Source of the DNA: Agelas oroides
Lineage: Eukaryota > Porifera > Demospongiae > Agelasida > Agelasidae
DNA length: 64,000 nt
Reading direction: 5' to 3'
NCBI GenBank assembly: GCA_949130485.1
Contig: OX422184.1
Location: forward strand, 19,980,824 to 20,044,823
Part shown: piece by piece, positions 21,973 through 64,000 of the stretch
Layout of the letters: each line of letters starts with the position of its first letter
Position numbering within the stretch: position 1 is the first letter of the stretch
Program-made: the position numbers and the translations under genes
Notes under the pieces: generated by a model
Databases searched by the model: none
Told to the model about the DNA's origin: nothing
What the model saw: only the letters and a program-made list of their open reading frames with translations

Positions 21973-23350
21973 AGAATAAGAATAATGGCACTTGTGCTAG
22001 CGCACACTTTTGTGTTTAGCTGTCTTCCGCGTGGCTTTTGGCCACTTATATAAGTCTTGCTGATCGTAAAGGCACTCAGAGAGGAAGCCTGGACGCTTAA
22101 ATAAGCTTTTAGCGTGTTTGTGGTGAAGTTATACGGCTTTTGCTTAAGTATTGCATATATTGCGCGTCGGCGCCATCCCTACATAGAGAGTCTACCGACT
22201 CTCTGATATAGTGCCTATGGTTAACCATCCGGGTTAGGCTATTAGCACCCTCGGAAGTGTCAACGAGCTATCAAACTACTGCTCAAGTGCTGGCATAGCC
22301 ACAGCTTTGGGGATGATTTAGAAAAGGGCACAGAGACGCAAATAAAAAGATTCTAGCCTTACAACAAGTTGAGCTAACTTCTTGAAGCTTGGTAAGATCA
22401 AATGCATTTAGCCAGTAGGAAGCAGAAATGTTGAATCATCCACTATTTATGGTTGAATGAGCTAGCTTTACTGATAGTAGACCTTTCTGCACCTCTAGTT
22501 GCCCAGGGTACAAGGTGTATGGAGGACATTGTACAATGTCAGTGCCATGCCCCTAAACTATTTTCTTATGATTCTTGCAATAGCTGATTTCAGATGGGGT
22601 ACAATTCTGTACCTGTACCAGCTAAGAGAAGGTACTTGAGATCAAACTTTCCGCAAATCAGTTCAGTAGTGATTACTGTGTGCCCATCAAGTAGTATTTT
22701 GATCAGGCTAGGAGTCACATATGAGTTACAAAGGGAGAAGTCATGACAATTTTTACACTTTAGATGGTCTTTTTAGAAGGCAAAAAAACTCTGGCTATCA
22801 GAGAGTTGGTAGACTCTCTATGTAGGGATAGCGCCGACGCACAATATATGCAATAACAAAAACCGTATAACTTCACCACAAACACGCTAAAAGCTTATTT
22901 AAGCGCCCAGGCTTCCCCTTTGAGTGCCTCTGTGATCAGCAAGACTCATATAAGCGGCCAAAAGCCACGCGGAAGACAGCTAAATGCAAAAGTGTGCGGT
23001 AGCGAAAGTGCCATTTTTCGTCTTCCTTTCTTGCTAGCTACGACCACTATGTTCAACAACGATATCTCGCAAAAGGTTTAAGCACTCACCGTCGTTTTAG
23101 CACGAAACGGATGCATATCACAGCGCGGAGCTCTACGACCACTCAGCGTTTTCATAGCTTCAAATTCACCCTGATCAATAAAAGCCATTCACAACACTCT
23201 GTGGTTGCTGTCCGTTGTGAAGGACGCCTTTTTCTAATATTGTACGCATGCGCACATGCAGTCTCGTTCCCAGACCAAATACCACGATCATTGGTCTGGG
23301 AACGGAACTAGTGCACAAGCGAAATCACCACGCGCACGGCTGGCACGCTC

Positions 23351-24040
23351 TCTTCCCGTAGTAGTGGGCAAGGTTTATGAACACCACATAGGTATGGCGC
23401 TGCATTCAGCTGCTAACTTATAGCTACACAAAATAAAGTAGCTACTCACAGCTATAATACTACATTGTGTGTAGGCCTTGGTAGATTATGCTTGGGAATA
23501 ATAAGTGCTCCTGAGCATCAAGAATTATGCTGGCATAATAGGTACACTTTCCTGATCAGGTGGCCAAAAACGTAAAGTTGCAATCTCTTTCGACCAAGTG
23601 CACTGTAGCCTCATTCCCAGTAACAAGTTTCTTATGTTTACAGCAAGAATCTTCTTTAGAGTACTACATAGAGCTTTCAGTAATACTAGAGCACAACCAC
23701 TGAGAAAGGCGAGAATCCTAATTGTAACCACTTTCAATTTTTTATATGCATATGTGTGAAATCCAGTTACCATAATTGAGAATAATAGGTGCATTGAAAA
23801 GAATAATAGGTGAAGTTTATGGGAATAAAAGAATAGAATAATGGGTAGAAATGTGAGCATAATCTACCAAGGCCTAATTGTGTGAGCCACTAAGCCACCA
23901 TTCTTGAATAGAAAACCCCACCCCCAACCCTCACGCTACTGAACATGCTGTAACTGAACCCTCCCCACCACCAAAGTCCTTCCGTATTGTCTGGGGTACT
24001 CAGTGGTGATGCACACCTGAAGTCCAGCTTAGGGCTATTC
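23351..24040. other. No supported gene
   Basis: Nothing recognised apart from a half-copy of the TAGCCTCATTCCCAG palindrome end near 23608. Confidence 0.5.
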
Positions 24041-24044
24041 CCCC

Positions 24045-27000
24045 ATGCTACCCAAAGAAGACTCCAAGAATGTAGTTGTCAAAAAGTCCTATAGACAATC
24101 GAATGGGAAAAGTAAATGGTGGTTTACTGTTATTGCCCCGCCCAGCACCTTGCCTGTCATTGAAGAAGTTTGGCCTGCTCTACAAGCTAGGTCACGCTGG
24201 TCGCTACAAATCTCTCTACGTAAGCACCACCTCCCCCCCTCCCACCTGCCCTCTCCTCCCAATGCTACTATCCCAAATTCTATACCACTTCCCCCAGCTA
24301 TACCCACACTTCCAGACTCTGATAAGTACCCTGCCCAGCCTCACGCACCATCATCACCTACCAGCACTCACTGCCCCCCTTGTAGTCCTCATGCCAAGAG
24401 TACAATCCACCCCCCACACTCACCACCTGACTCAGCACCATTGGCTCCCTCAGCCCCCTTTTTAGAGGGAACATCTTCACTCCTGGGAGGGCCCCCTCTG
24501 GAGCCTGCCCCCCAGGAGTAGCCCCATTACATCCCCCCGTTCCCCTGCCAATAAGATACCCCTGACATCCTCCACAGGCACGGGGCATCAACAACTTAGA
24601 GTAGGATGTCTTAATGTTAGAGGCTTAAAGGCCAACACTCACTATACCCACCAATTCCTCAACCAACACAACATTTTTGCCATCTCCGAGCACTGGCTCC
24701 AGACCTATGAACTGCAATCTCTCTAAACTCTTCACCCTGACTTCAGTTTTTTATCCTCTGCCCCTCCTGCAGAAGAGGATGACCTCTACTGCAGGCCTAG
24801 ACATCTTCGAGATCATGGGGGAGTAGCAATCGCATGGAGGAAATCGCTTGATCATCTCATCAGCAAGCTAGACAATTCCTCCTCTCATCAAGTGGTAGGC
24901 ATTTTACTCCAAGCCCAACTTCGGCCCATTTGTCTGCTCTCTGTCTACCTGCCAACACGTACAGGCTGCACTGACACCTTTAAAGAGTCTCTTGACTACC
25001 TAGACTCCATTATTAACTTGTTCGGATTTGACAATGATGTGTTCATTCTTGGTGATATAAACGCAGACCTTGGCCTGGGCGGAGGCCCAATGGCCTCTAC
25101 TCCTATCAATGAACAGGGTAAAATTTTAATGCAGTATCTAAAAAGATGGAATTTCCTATCTGCTCACTTACATCTCAGTCCTACCCCTGAAACCTCCACC
25201 TATGAGAGTGAAGCCCATGGCTCCATATCAACAATTGATCACATTATCTGCCTGCCTAATAATTCTGACCACCTTCCTATCACCTGCCACATAAGTACTC
25301 ATCTTCCTACCTCCCTTATCCATCACAAAAAATGCAACCCCCCACCCCGTCCCAACTGGAGGAAGCTCACAACACGAGTTGAAAAGATCTTATACATCCC
25401 CACTAGAAGCCAGTCTGTCCCACCTACACTTTCCGTCTCTGTCAGATTACTCTTCCAACCCCCACCTCATTGACAGATCACTCTCCCACTTAATCTCCTT
25501 AATGAAGTCTACAGCTGACACAGACATCCCCTCAAAGCGTTTCCTTCCCCACCAAACACTCGAGTGGGATGATGAGCTTAAGCTGGCCGAAAAAGCCGCT
25601 AACAATGCCCACAAGGCCTGGAGAAATGCCGGAAAACCCAGAAATCCTGATCACCCCCTTCGAATTACCTACAAGGAATCCAAACGGAAATTCAGAGCCA
25701 AACTCAGAAACCACCGTAAAAATCTAAGGGAACTCTTCTTCTCGAAACTAGACTTGGCCAGCACAGATTCCCGCAAACTCTTTAGAGAAATCAGGAACAT
25801 CAATGGTCACTCTCCTGAATCCTCCCGAATCATCTCAGTTAATGGCACCACCTATCAAGGAGACCCCATCCTCGAGGGTTGGACCTCCTACTTCGAACAA
25901 CTTGTTGTCCCCTCTCCCCATAGTACATACGACTCTGATTTCAAGCAAGCCATCAATGAAGAATACCTGGAACTTCTTAATACTACAGCAGGGGAAGAAA
26001 TACTCATTACAGTGGATGAAGTCAAGGAAGCCATTCAAAGCCTTAAACCTCACAAGGCCTCAGGCCCAGACGGAATGCAACCTCTTCACCGATCTCTCCA
26101 ATGCCATATAGTCACTACTGGCCATATCCCTACAATCTTCCAACTTGGTTACATTACACCAATACCTAAAGACTCAAAAAAAGACCAAACTGACCCATCC
26201 AACTACCGTGGAATTTCCCTCCTCTCTAACATCTCCAAACTCTTTGATAAAGTCGTTCTTGTCCAAATCCAATCCCCCGCCCTTGGGTGGCTTCCACTAG
26301 ACATCAGGAAAGCCTTCGACACAGTCTGGCACTGGCACCAAGATGTTTGTCAAATTGCACCGTAAAGGCATTCCAACTCGCATCTGGCATATCCTAAACA
26401 ACTGGTACACCTCTTCCTCTTGCTCTGTACTTCAATGTGGCAACCACTCCAGATCATTCCCAATCCCACATGGTGTCCGCTAGGGAGTAATTCTATCTCC
26501 ATTACTATACTCCATCTTCGTGGATGACCTCTTAAACACTCTTGACCACTCCGGGCTCGGTGCGAGGATTGGAGAAGTCTTCTGTGGTGCCCCAATGTAC
26601 ACTGATGATCTAGCACTGGTGACCAGCTCCCCTGAAGAACTACAAGCAATGCTAGATATTGTTTCACACTACGCCTCCCAGTGGTGCTACCGACTGAACT
26701 CCTCCAAATCCGTGATCCTCGTACTCGGTGAATCACCCCGCTCTAGGACCCTCGCAAAATCCAGTAGGCAATGGCTTCTAGCAGGCTAGCAATTGCAGGA
26801 AGTTGATGAGCACCACCACCTTGGTATTCTACGTTCAGTTCACTACTCCTCCATGGCCCGCACTTCTGAGCGGTGTGCTGCTGGCTGGAGTGCCTCCTTT
26901 GCTCTGAATGCAGTCGGCTTCAGATTTGGCTGCTTACATCCTGTAACCTCCCACAGACTTTACTCCACACTCTCTCTTCCCATCATGCTGTACGGATGTG

Positions 27001-27845
27001 AGTTATGGACTACATCTAAAACTGAGTCGCTTATGCTGGAACGCGTCCACCGGAAGACCCTAAGGACTATCCAAGGCCTCCCTGTCAGATGCCCTAGTGT
27101 AGCTCTATCTAGTCTCCTAGGCTCCAGGGACATATCCTCGTTCATATCGCAGCAACAACTCACCTTTATCACCTCCATCGTATCCATGTCCACCAATGAC
27201 CTCCCCAGACTGATCCTTGAACAACGGTTGACCAATCCATCGCTCTCTGGGATCATCCCACTGTGGCAACAACTTCTGGACAAGCTCTGCCTCCCATCCT
27301 TTGAACAGCTGATCTCGACCCAGAGAGGCAAAGCATCTTGGAAAAACTCCAGTAATATCAACCAATACACCCCCCAGATTATCCAATTGGCTACTGTGAC
27401 CTCCCCCTCGGTAAACCCTCCCACCATTGGTCCTCCACCCTGCACGATCGACAAGCCACCACCAGAGCCAACTTCCGAGTTAGAATGCTGGTTGGCTGTG
27501 ATGGCTTGGAGGCTGATGCCTCGAGGTTTCGACGAAGGATCAATGGCACAGTCCCCGGCGACCCCACCTGCAAGCTGTGCCTCGCTGCACCTGAGGACCC
27601 CGCCCACTTCATCTTGCGCTGCCCCTCCACCCGCCGCCTTGAATTACTCTCAGACGCGCCCCATCCCCCCCCCTAACGTTAAATCGCTACTCCCGGATAT
27701 GAACTTGGACCCGGACCGCTTTGTCGACATCATGCTCGGCTGTGTATGGATTAAGGACCACACAGCACAGGTATTCATCGTGGACTTTCTAGACCAACTC
27801 CGTGCACACCGGAACGCACTACTACTACAACCCGGCCCCTTATAG
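24045..27845 (+). mobile_element. LINE retrotransposon (APE endonuclease + reverse transcriptase), decayed
   Basis: A proline-rich leader (24045-24521) is followed by an endonuclease region: LNVRGL near 24615, ISEHWLQ, GDINADLG near 25060, STIDHIIC and SDHLPI near 25270. The reverse transcriptase follows: HKASGPDG near 26060, GYITPIPK, DPSNYRGISLLSN, DIRKAFDTVWH near 26310 and YTDDLALV near 26605. A C-terminal cysteine knuckle region lies at 27485-27676 (CKLCLAAPEDPAHFILRC). Frames change several times and stops interrupt it near 24726, 26364, 26482 and 26788, so it is dead. Part of the fingers/palm between LVQIQSP and LDIRKAFD is missing, a small internal deletion. The layout is that of APE-type LINEs of the CR1/jockey/L1 kind; I do not assign a clade. 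Confidence 0.8.
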
Positions 27846-28142
27846 CCCAACTAGGGATACACTCCTAGAAAGGCGGTTACATGAGGTATTGAAACAGTTT
27901 CTTGTAAATGAACTTGATTTTAGGAGTGTTAGAACATTACACCTTGCTGAAAAGAAATTTGTAAGTTTGTATCATACTGCGTGGGAAGTTAAAAGAAGCC
28001 GCTACGGGTACAAATCCCATGTACACCGTGGCGGCACCTGTGATCCTAGTTGTCTCATATGGTAGTCCAGCCCGTTCACATAGCCGAAGCCTCACAATCG
28101 TTGTTGCTATAAGCAACTGTGCTAATCAGATCAATTATGATA

Positions 28143-28275
28143 AGCCAGCTGTACCATGGCTTCTTAATGGGTATGGTGTTGTACTACCCTTGGGTTAATA
28201 ATGTCCTTCCTCGGGTTTCGCCCTCGGAAGGACCCTCGGGTGGTACAATCGCCATACCCATTAAGAAGCCATGGT
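28143..28275. repeat. Foldback, ~133 bp
   Basis: The arms contain GTACCATGGCTTCTTAATGG and CCATTAAGAAGCCATGGTAC. The centre contains CCTTCCTCGGG and CCCTCGGAAGG, a second hairpin. Confidence 0.75.
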
Positions 28276-28344
28276 ACAACTATAACTTGTACATGCATGG
28301 TGCATGACTTAGACTATATTGTTTGTAATCTAAATATTTTAATA

Positions 28345-28825
28345 CTAGACAATGTAGAACATTGTGGGGGCGAGCCTGAGCAAGCAGCTACTATGGCTAC
28401 ACATGAATAAACTAAGCTTCACGCTGAAATCATGACGTGAATCGCTGGCGTTTATGAGTGCCATTTATGCACGACCCTTACCTGAAGCGATCTCAACCCT
28501 GCGTGTCATTTTGTACGGTCTGCGAGCAGTCTGCCGTTGATGCCTAGTCTCGCAGGCCAGACTCTCACACGGGGAGAGTCTGGCCCGCGAGACTAGTTGA
28601 TGCCGGGTCGGTCTGTAGCTGCTGTGACAAACAAGAAGTAAGGTGCCGTGCGTGCTTCAACTTGAGCCGTCTCCGCTACAGTTGCCAACGCTGCACTCCG
28701 GCAGTAGCCCAGCATTGCCCTTCACCTGCACAAGGATGTTCACGGTATATGGCCGCAAGCATAGATACATACACACACACTTCCGCAATGCAGTCCCGCT
28801 AGTGTGGGGCTCGCTCAGGCTCGCC
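28345..28825 (-). mobile_element. Helitron-like non-autonomous element
   Basis: The minus-strand 3' end at 28345-28385 has the motif GCTCAGGCTCGCCCC, an AATGT-TCT-ACATT hairpin and CTAG. The GC-rich hairpin is at 28801-28825. The sequence just inside it (CACACTAGCGGGACTGCATT on the minus strand) is shared with the degraded copy at 40765-40820. A TAGYCTCG element is inserted at 28545-28595. Confidence 0.6.
28545..28595. mobile_element. TAGYCTCG palindromic element, exact 9-bp target duplication
   Basis: It begins TAGTCTCGCAGGCCAGACTC and ends with the matching inverted arm GCGAGACTA. GTTGATGCC flanks it on both sides (28536-28544 and 28596-28604), identical at all nine bases. Confidence 0.9.
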
Positions 28826-30157
28826 CCAATTAATGATCACAGTGTAATAGAAAGGGTTAGGGTTACTACATTGTGTATTAAAAACCAATCGTATAGCCTC
28901 ATCAGGTACAAGCAGTAGAATATACATGTAATTTTTATGATGGCTTGTGCACATGTATTATGCAAGAACTCTTGGAAAGTATCTGATATATACTGCTGCT
29001 ACTTTATCATCCATAGCTTCTGCCATGCGTATTTGGTATTAGTTGCTGTATTATTACATGTAAGCACTTGCAATTGTTAGCTCTTCAGCTGCAGAGGAGA
29101 TATTTTGCACATCTAGTGACATTTAATGATGTAATGTACTAATTATAAGACAGCTACAGCACCTCATAGTTCAGTGATTTGATCAAGCTGTGTACCATCA
29201 GTTAAAATTCACTCAGAGGATACCGCCAAGTGAGTTGTAAATGGACAGCAAACAATTTTCCTAATTAATTTGTCAAACTACTTTGTTGATTTCTTGCAAG
29301 GTGCCTGTGAACAAATCTTGCACTAAAGATGAACAGTTACAGCACTTTTCGATACACATGCTCAGTTTTGCATAAAATAATCATTTATCATTTGTGGATG
29401 TGCTCTACGAGAAAAAGACATACCAGGAGCTAGTTTAGGTCAGCGTGATAGCTACAAGCACATTAACTATTCCTGCACTCAAAAGAGCATGATGTGCTCT
29501 TGCTGCAGTCAGGGCGTTATTTTCACTGCTTTGTTAAAAATATCTACCTTGATTAAAAGTACACACAATTTTTGTCACGTTTCATTACTTTTGTGCAAAT
29601 TGTTGAAGTATTACATAGCTATAACATTCAAGTTGTGATTCCGCTCACAGTTGCTTTAGTAATATTCAACCAAAGTACAACCAGTTCTGTATACTAGATT
29701 AGTCGTCCAATGGGACGGTATACATGTTTTTGTTTGGAACTTAGTCCCAACTTCGCCAGAAATGCAACTATATATGGACACAAAGTTTTGTTTTAAGATT
29801 TGTCAAGCCTAGTACAGTGATTATACTAGACATCTAAAAAGGGAAAAACCTTCATTGAACTGAACTGGTACAGACTATCCTTCACAGCGAGTTTCATTCT
29901 GATCGGTCTCAAAGTCGCTTGTAGTGGCCGCAATATTGCACTAAAAAGTTTTTTTAGCCAAAACTGTTACTTTTTCAAGGACGTACCACTTGCTGTACTC
30001 ATTCAATCTCATTGATATGGGTACCATTGGAATCATAGTTTCATGCTACTTTTAAAAGTTTGTTGTGATTGTGATAAGCAAATTTTCACTCCGACATCGC
30101 TACTCAAGCTTTGGCTGCAATGTAGAGGTGCTCCAGCTAAAGGCAAGAAAACTGAAT

Positions 30158-30354
30158 TGGTGGAAAGTTAAGGTCAGTTGTTGGCTAAACAGTTATCTCT
30201 ACTCTAGTAGCTAGTAGTCTTACATTTAATGTAAGACTACTAGAGTAGAGATAACTGTTTCTAGTAGCTAGTAGTCTTACATTAAATGTAAGACTACTAG
30301 CTACTAGAGTAGAGATAACTGTTTAGCCAACAACTGACCTTAACTTTCCACCAA
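30158..30354. repeat. Nested multi-palindrome
   Basis: The outer arms run TTGGTGGAAAGTTAAGG ... CCTTAACTTTCCACCAA. Inner units CTAGTAGTCTTACAT / ATGTAAGACTACTAG and AGAGTAGAGATAACTG are repeated within, so several alternative hairpins are possible. It looks like a palindrome partly duplicated within itself. Confidence 0.8.
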
Positions 30355-30999
30355 ACCTGGGTCAATGGCTACATAAGGAATGGATAAAACTCTGAGCAGC
30401 TAATCCTTCCTGTATGATCATCCTTCCCAATCTGCCGGAGAAGAGGTATCAATCCTTATCACCGTGGACATGTTCAGTATGTTGAGGCAAGTGAAAACTG
30501 TGGAGAAAATGTTGAACACACAGGTCATAGCTGGGAAAAATGAAGTCATCCTGGAATTTGACAAAGAAGAGAATGCCCCCATCTCCATGGTGGAAATGCG
30601 ATTTTACAGGTCACCAGTCTTTACATGGCTGTTAATTGCATTCATGACCCGCAAACACGCCTAAATATAGAGCTAGGCTGTTAATGAGATTCACAGCCTT
30701 ATAATGACATTCATGACACACCTGACATGGATTACAATCAGTAAAGGGTTAGACAGAGGCCTAAGGCTAAATACAGGTTTAGCTACTCCGAAACTTCTGA
30801 CTCCAAATTTTGGCTCTTTTACCAACACTAACTCTTTAACAATTATTGTAGGCTATTTGATGGAAGTCATTATTAGGTTATGGATACCTTCCTTGGTCCG
30901 TATGTTCCACTTCTGCTTGGAGCTAGCACTGGAAGTTGAGTCAAAGCTTTATGGACACATTCTCCACCCATTAGTGGCGTCGGGCCCTCCGTCCAGAGA

Positions 31000-31104
31000 T
31001 AGTCTCGCAGAGCCAGACTCTCACACGAAAATCGGGAGAGAGTCTGGTGACACTCGCATATTGAGTTGGTGCTAATAGTGTGAGAGTCTGGCTTTGCGAG
31101 ACTA
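31000..31104. mobile_element. TAGYCTCG foldback element, exact 9-bp target duplication
   Basis: The ends are TAGTCTCGCAGAGCCAGACT and AGTCTGGCTTTGCGAGACTA. GTCCAGAGA flanks both sides (30991-30999 and 31105-31113). It is inserted at the left edge of the dispersed repeat continuing at 31106. Confidence 0.9.
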
Positions 31105-31105
31105 G

Positions 31106-31300
31106 TCCAGAGAACGCTCCTCCGGACTAAAAGCTGCCTAAAAACTAGCTGCCTAAAATGCCAGAAATGGAGTCTGTACAAGATGAAAGGAGCATTTCCT
31201 ACGCCCGTTTGTGCAAGAAGGCAGACAAACTGCCCATCCGGCATTGACCAGGGCATTTATACAGGGAGCTGCAAAGGCCGCCATGCACTGTCAGCCGGAG
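31106..31300 (+). repeat. Dispersed repeat shared with 18536-18720
   Basis: Same ordered blocks as at 18536-18720. AAAGGGTTAA at about 31418-31427 resembles the right end of the piggyBac-like elements in this window, but no matching left end was found. Confidence 0.6.
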
Positions 31301-31911
31301 CGGTGCACCCACCATCCTCCCGGCCCCTGTCTGCTAGCGCAGAACTCATCTTCAAAACAGATTGCGCCAACTGATAACATGCGGCCAAAAACTGACAACG
31401 CCAAACGGCGTCTCGGTTATTAAAGGGTTAAAGACTAAAACTCTCAAGGCAGCCCATCTATATACTGGACTCCTCACAATTTGGGAGTGGACCCACACTA
31501 CGTATCTATAGCTAGCATGCATGGGTCAGGCTTGCCAAAAAGAGAAGACATCTCTAACTGCATGCTGCAGACACCCTAATTGCTGTGTGCACTAACAGAA
31601 GCATAGCCAATCAAAAGTACAGATAAGATTAAATGAAAGTGGAAAGGCATTTTGGGCTTAAAAACAGCTTCAGAAGGAATTTCCAAGCATCTCATTGAAA
31701 AGGTTATTATTGATGGGTGGGGGAGGATGGGGGGAATGCCCCCCCCCCCCAGACCCTCTTGCTTCTGTGTGCTTATGCATGCACCTCACTTTAGATACAG
31801 GCCCTGATGCATGTGAATTCCTCCTAGCTACCACCCCTCAAAAGCTCTTCCTATGTATGCCTATGAACAGCATGGTTTAGTTATTAGACATGGTCTGGCT
31901 GTTAATATCAC

Positions 31912-31962
31912 TAGCCTCATTCCCAGGCTCTCCTTAGTGGGGAGAGCCTGGGAATGAGGCTA
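31912..31962. mobile_element. TAGYCTCG palindromic element, 51 bp
   Basis: The ends are TAGCCTCATTCCCAGGCTCT and its inverted copy ending GAATGAGGCTA. The flanks TAATATCAC (31903-31911) and TAATGTCAC (31963-31971) agree at 8 of 9 bases. Confidence 0.85.
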
Positions 31963-32283
31963 TAATGTCACTATATATTCCTCATATGTGCATGTGCAAG
32001 CAGTAAGTAGTAGTGCAGGAAACTGGTACTACAATTTTTTTTACATGCAGCTCATAACAAAGTTGCTACAACTTGTATACAACTCATAACTGTAAGTTGC
32101 TACTACAACTTATATATTATAACTGCGAGTTGCAACTACAACTTATATACAACTTATAACTAAGTTGATACTAAACCTTGCATACAACAAAAACTCAACC
32201 AAGTTACTACTTCCACTCATAACTGGTTCACTACTAGCTACTGACTACATGTTTCTACTACAACTACTAAGTACAATGTCCAT

Positions 32284-63942
<31,659 letters not shown>

Positions 63943-64000
63943 CTATTATAGATATGTAAATAAAACCAGTATAAGAAGATAAATGACTTTGTACTGTAAT

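Larger units (their letters stand above)
21620..23350. mobile_element. Large foldback element with ~550-bp inverted arms
   Basis: The left arm (about 21620-22214) and right arm (about 22786-23350) are inverted copies: the CGTGCCAGCC outer end, the ATGGCGTCCTTC block, the CACGCGGAAGACAGC block, the TATACGG and GCGTCGGCGCC blocks, and the GAGAGTCTACC inner end. A solo arm is present at 58359-58858. A short TAGYCTCG palindrome sits in each arm near the outer end. Each arm carries the same 99-nt open exon-like segment. Confidence 0.75.
27846..32283. other. Region downstream of the receptor gene; repeats only
   Basis: No exon was recognised. It contains the foldback at 28143-28275, Helitron-like ends at 28345-28385 and 28801-28825, three TAGYCTCG elements, the nested palindrome at 30158-30354, the dispersed repeat at 31106-31300 and degenerate AACTTATATACAACTT-type tandem units at about 32050-32280. 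Between 28.9 and 30.1 kb I see nothing. Confidence 0.55.

Noticed and set aside
24089..24307. Gly-rich minus-strand ORF
   Set aside because: Shadow of the proline-rich LINE leader.
26960..27607. 215-codon minus-strand ORF in the LINE
   Set aside because: Antisense of the LINE C-terminal coding region, no own motif.

Overview
This window is eukaryotic DNA, almost certainly from a metazoan and most likely a demosponge. The coding sequence is split into short exons with GT-AG introns. The recognisable families (SRCR, FN3, sushi and fibrinogen-related domains on secreted or membrane proteins) and the mobile elements (Helitron-like, Penelope-like, LINE, piggyBac-like and many foldback elements) all fit a sponge. 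No housekeeping gene allows a firm placement, so 'sponge' is an inference.

1-5.9 kb holds two fibrinogen-related (FReD) loci on the minus strand. The first has a sushi exon and an intact FReD exon in matching phase. The second is a roughly 0.97 kb near-identical copy with a 4-bp deletion and one block of clustered, mostly amino-acid-changing differences. 6-23.4 kb has no convincing host gene. It is packed with Helitron-like elements (two carry the N-terminal part of a Helitron protein), a duplicated 1.03 kb unit, palindromic elements, tandem repeats and a 1.7 kb foldback. 24-27.8 kb is a decayed LINE with APE endonuclease and reverse transcriptase on the plus strand. 27.9-32.2 kb holds only repeats and palindromes.

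32.3-63.9 kb is one large minus-strand gene. I could build 35 exons (6,143 nt, 2,046 codons plus stop) whose phases agree at every junction. They encode half of one SRCR domain, ten complete SRCR domains, eight FN3 domains, one transmembrane helix and a short cytoplasmic tail with a tyrosine motif. The 5' end lies beyond the right edge. It is best read as a cell-surface receptor or adhesion protein. Nearly all internal introns are phase 1, which suits tandem exon duplication; decayed FN3 exons and an Ig-like remnant remain in introns.

The introns of this gene are the main landing site for mobile DNA. The 6.4 kb intron inside SRCR domain G holds a Penelope-like element with hammerhead-ribozyme-like motifs, and a reverse-transcriptase element of R2-like layout that is itself split by a DNA transposon. 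Other introns hold piggyBac-like elements with TTAA duplications, a tRNA-derived SINE and several foldbacks. The most notable repeat signals are a family of palindromes with ends TAGYCTCG and 9-bp target duplications, and a Helitron-like family whose 3' hairpin changes by paired substitutions from copy to copy.
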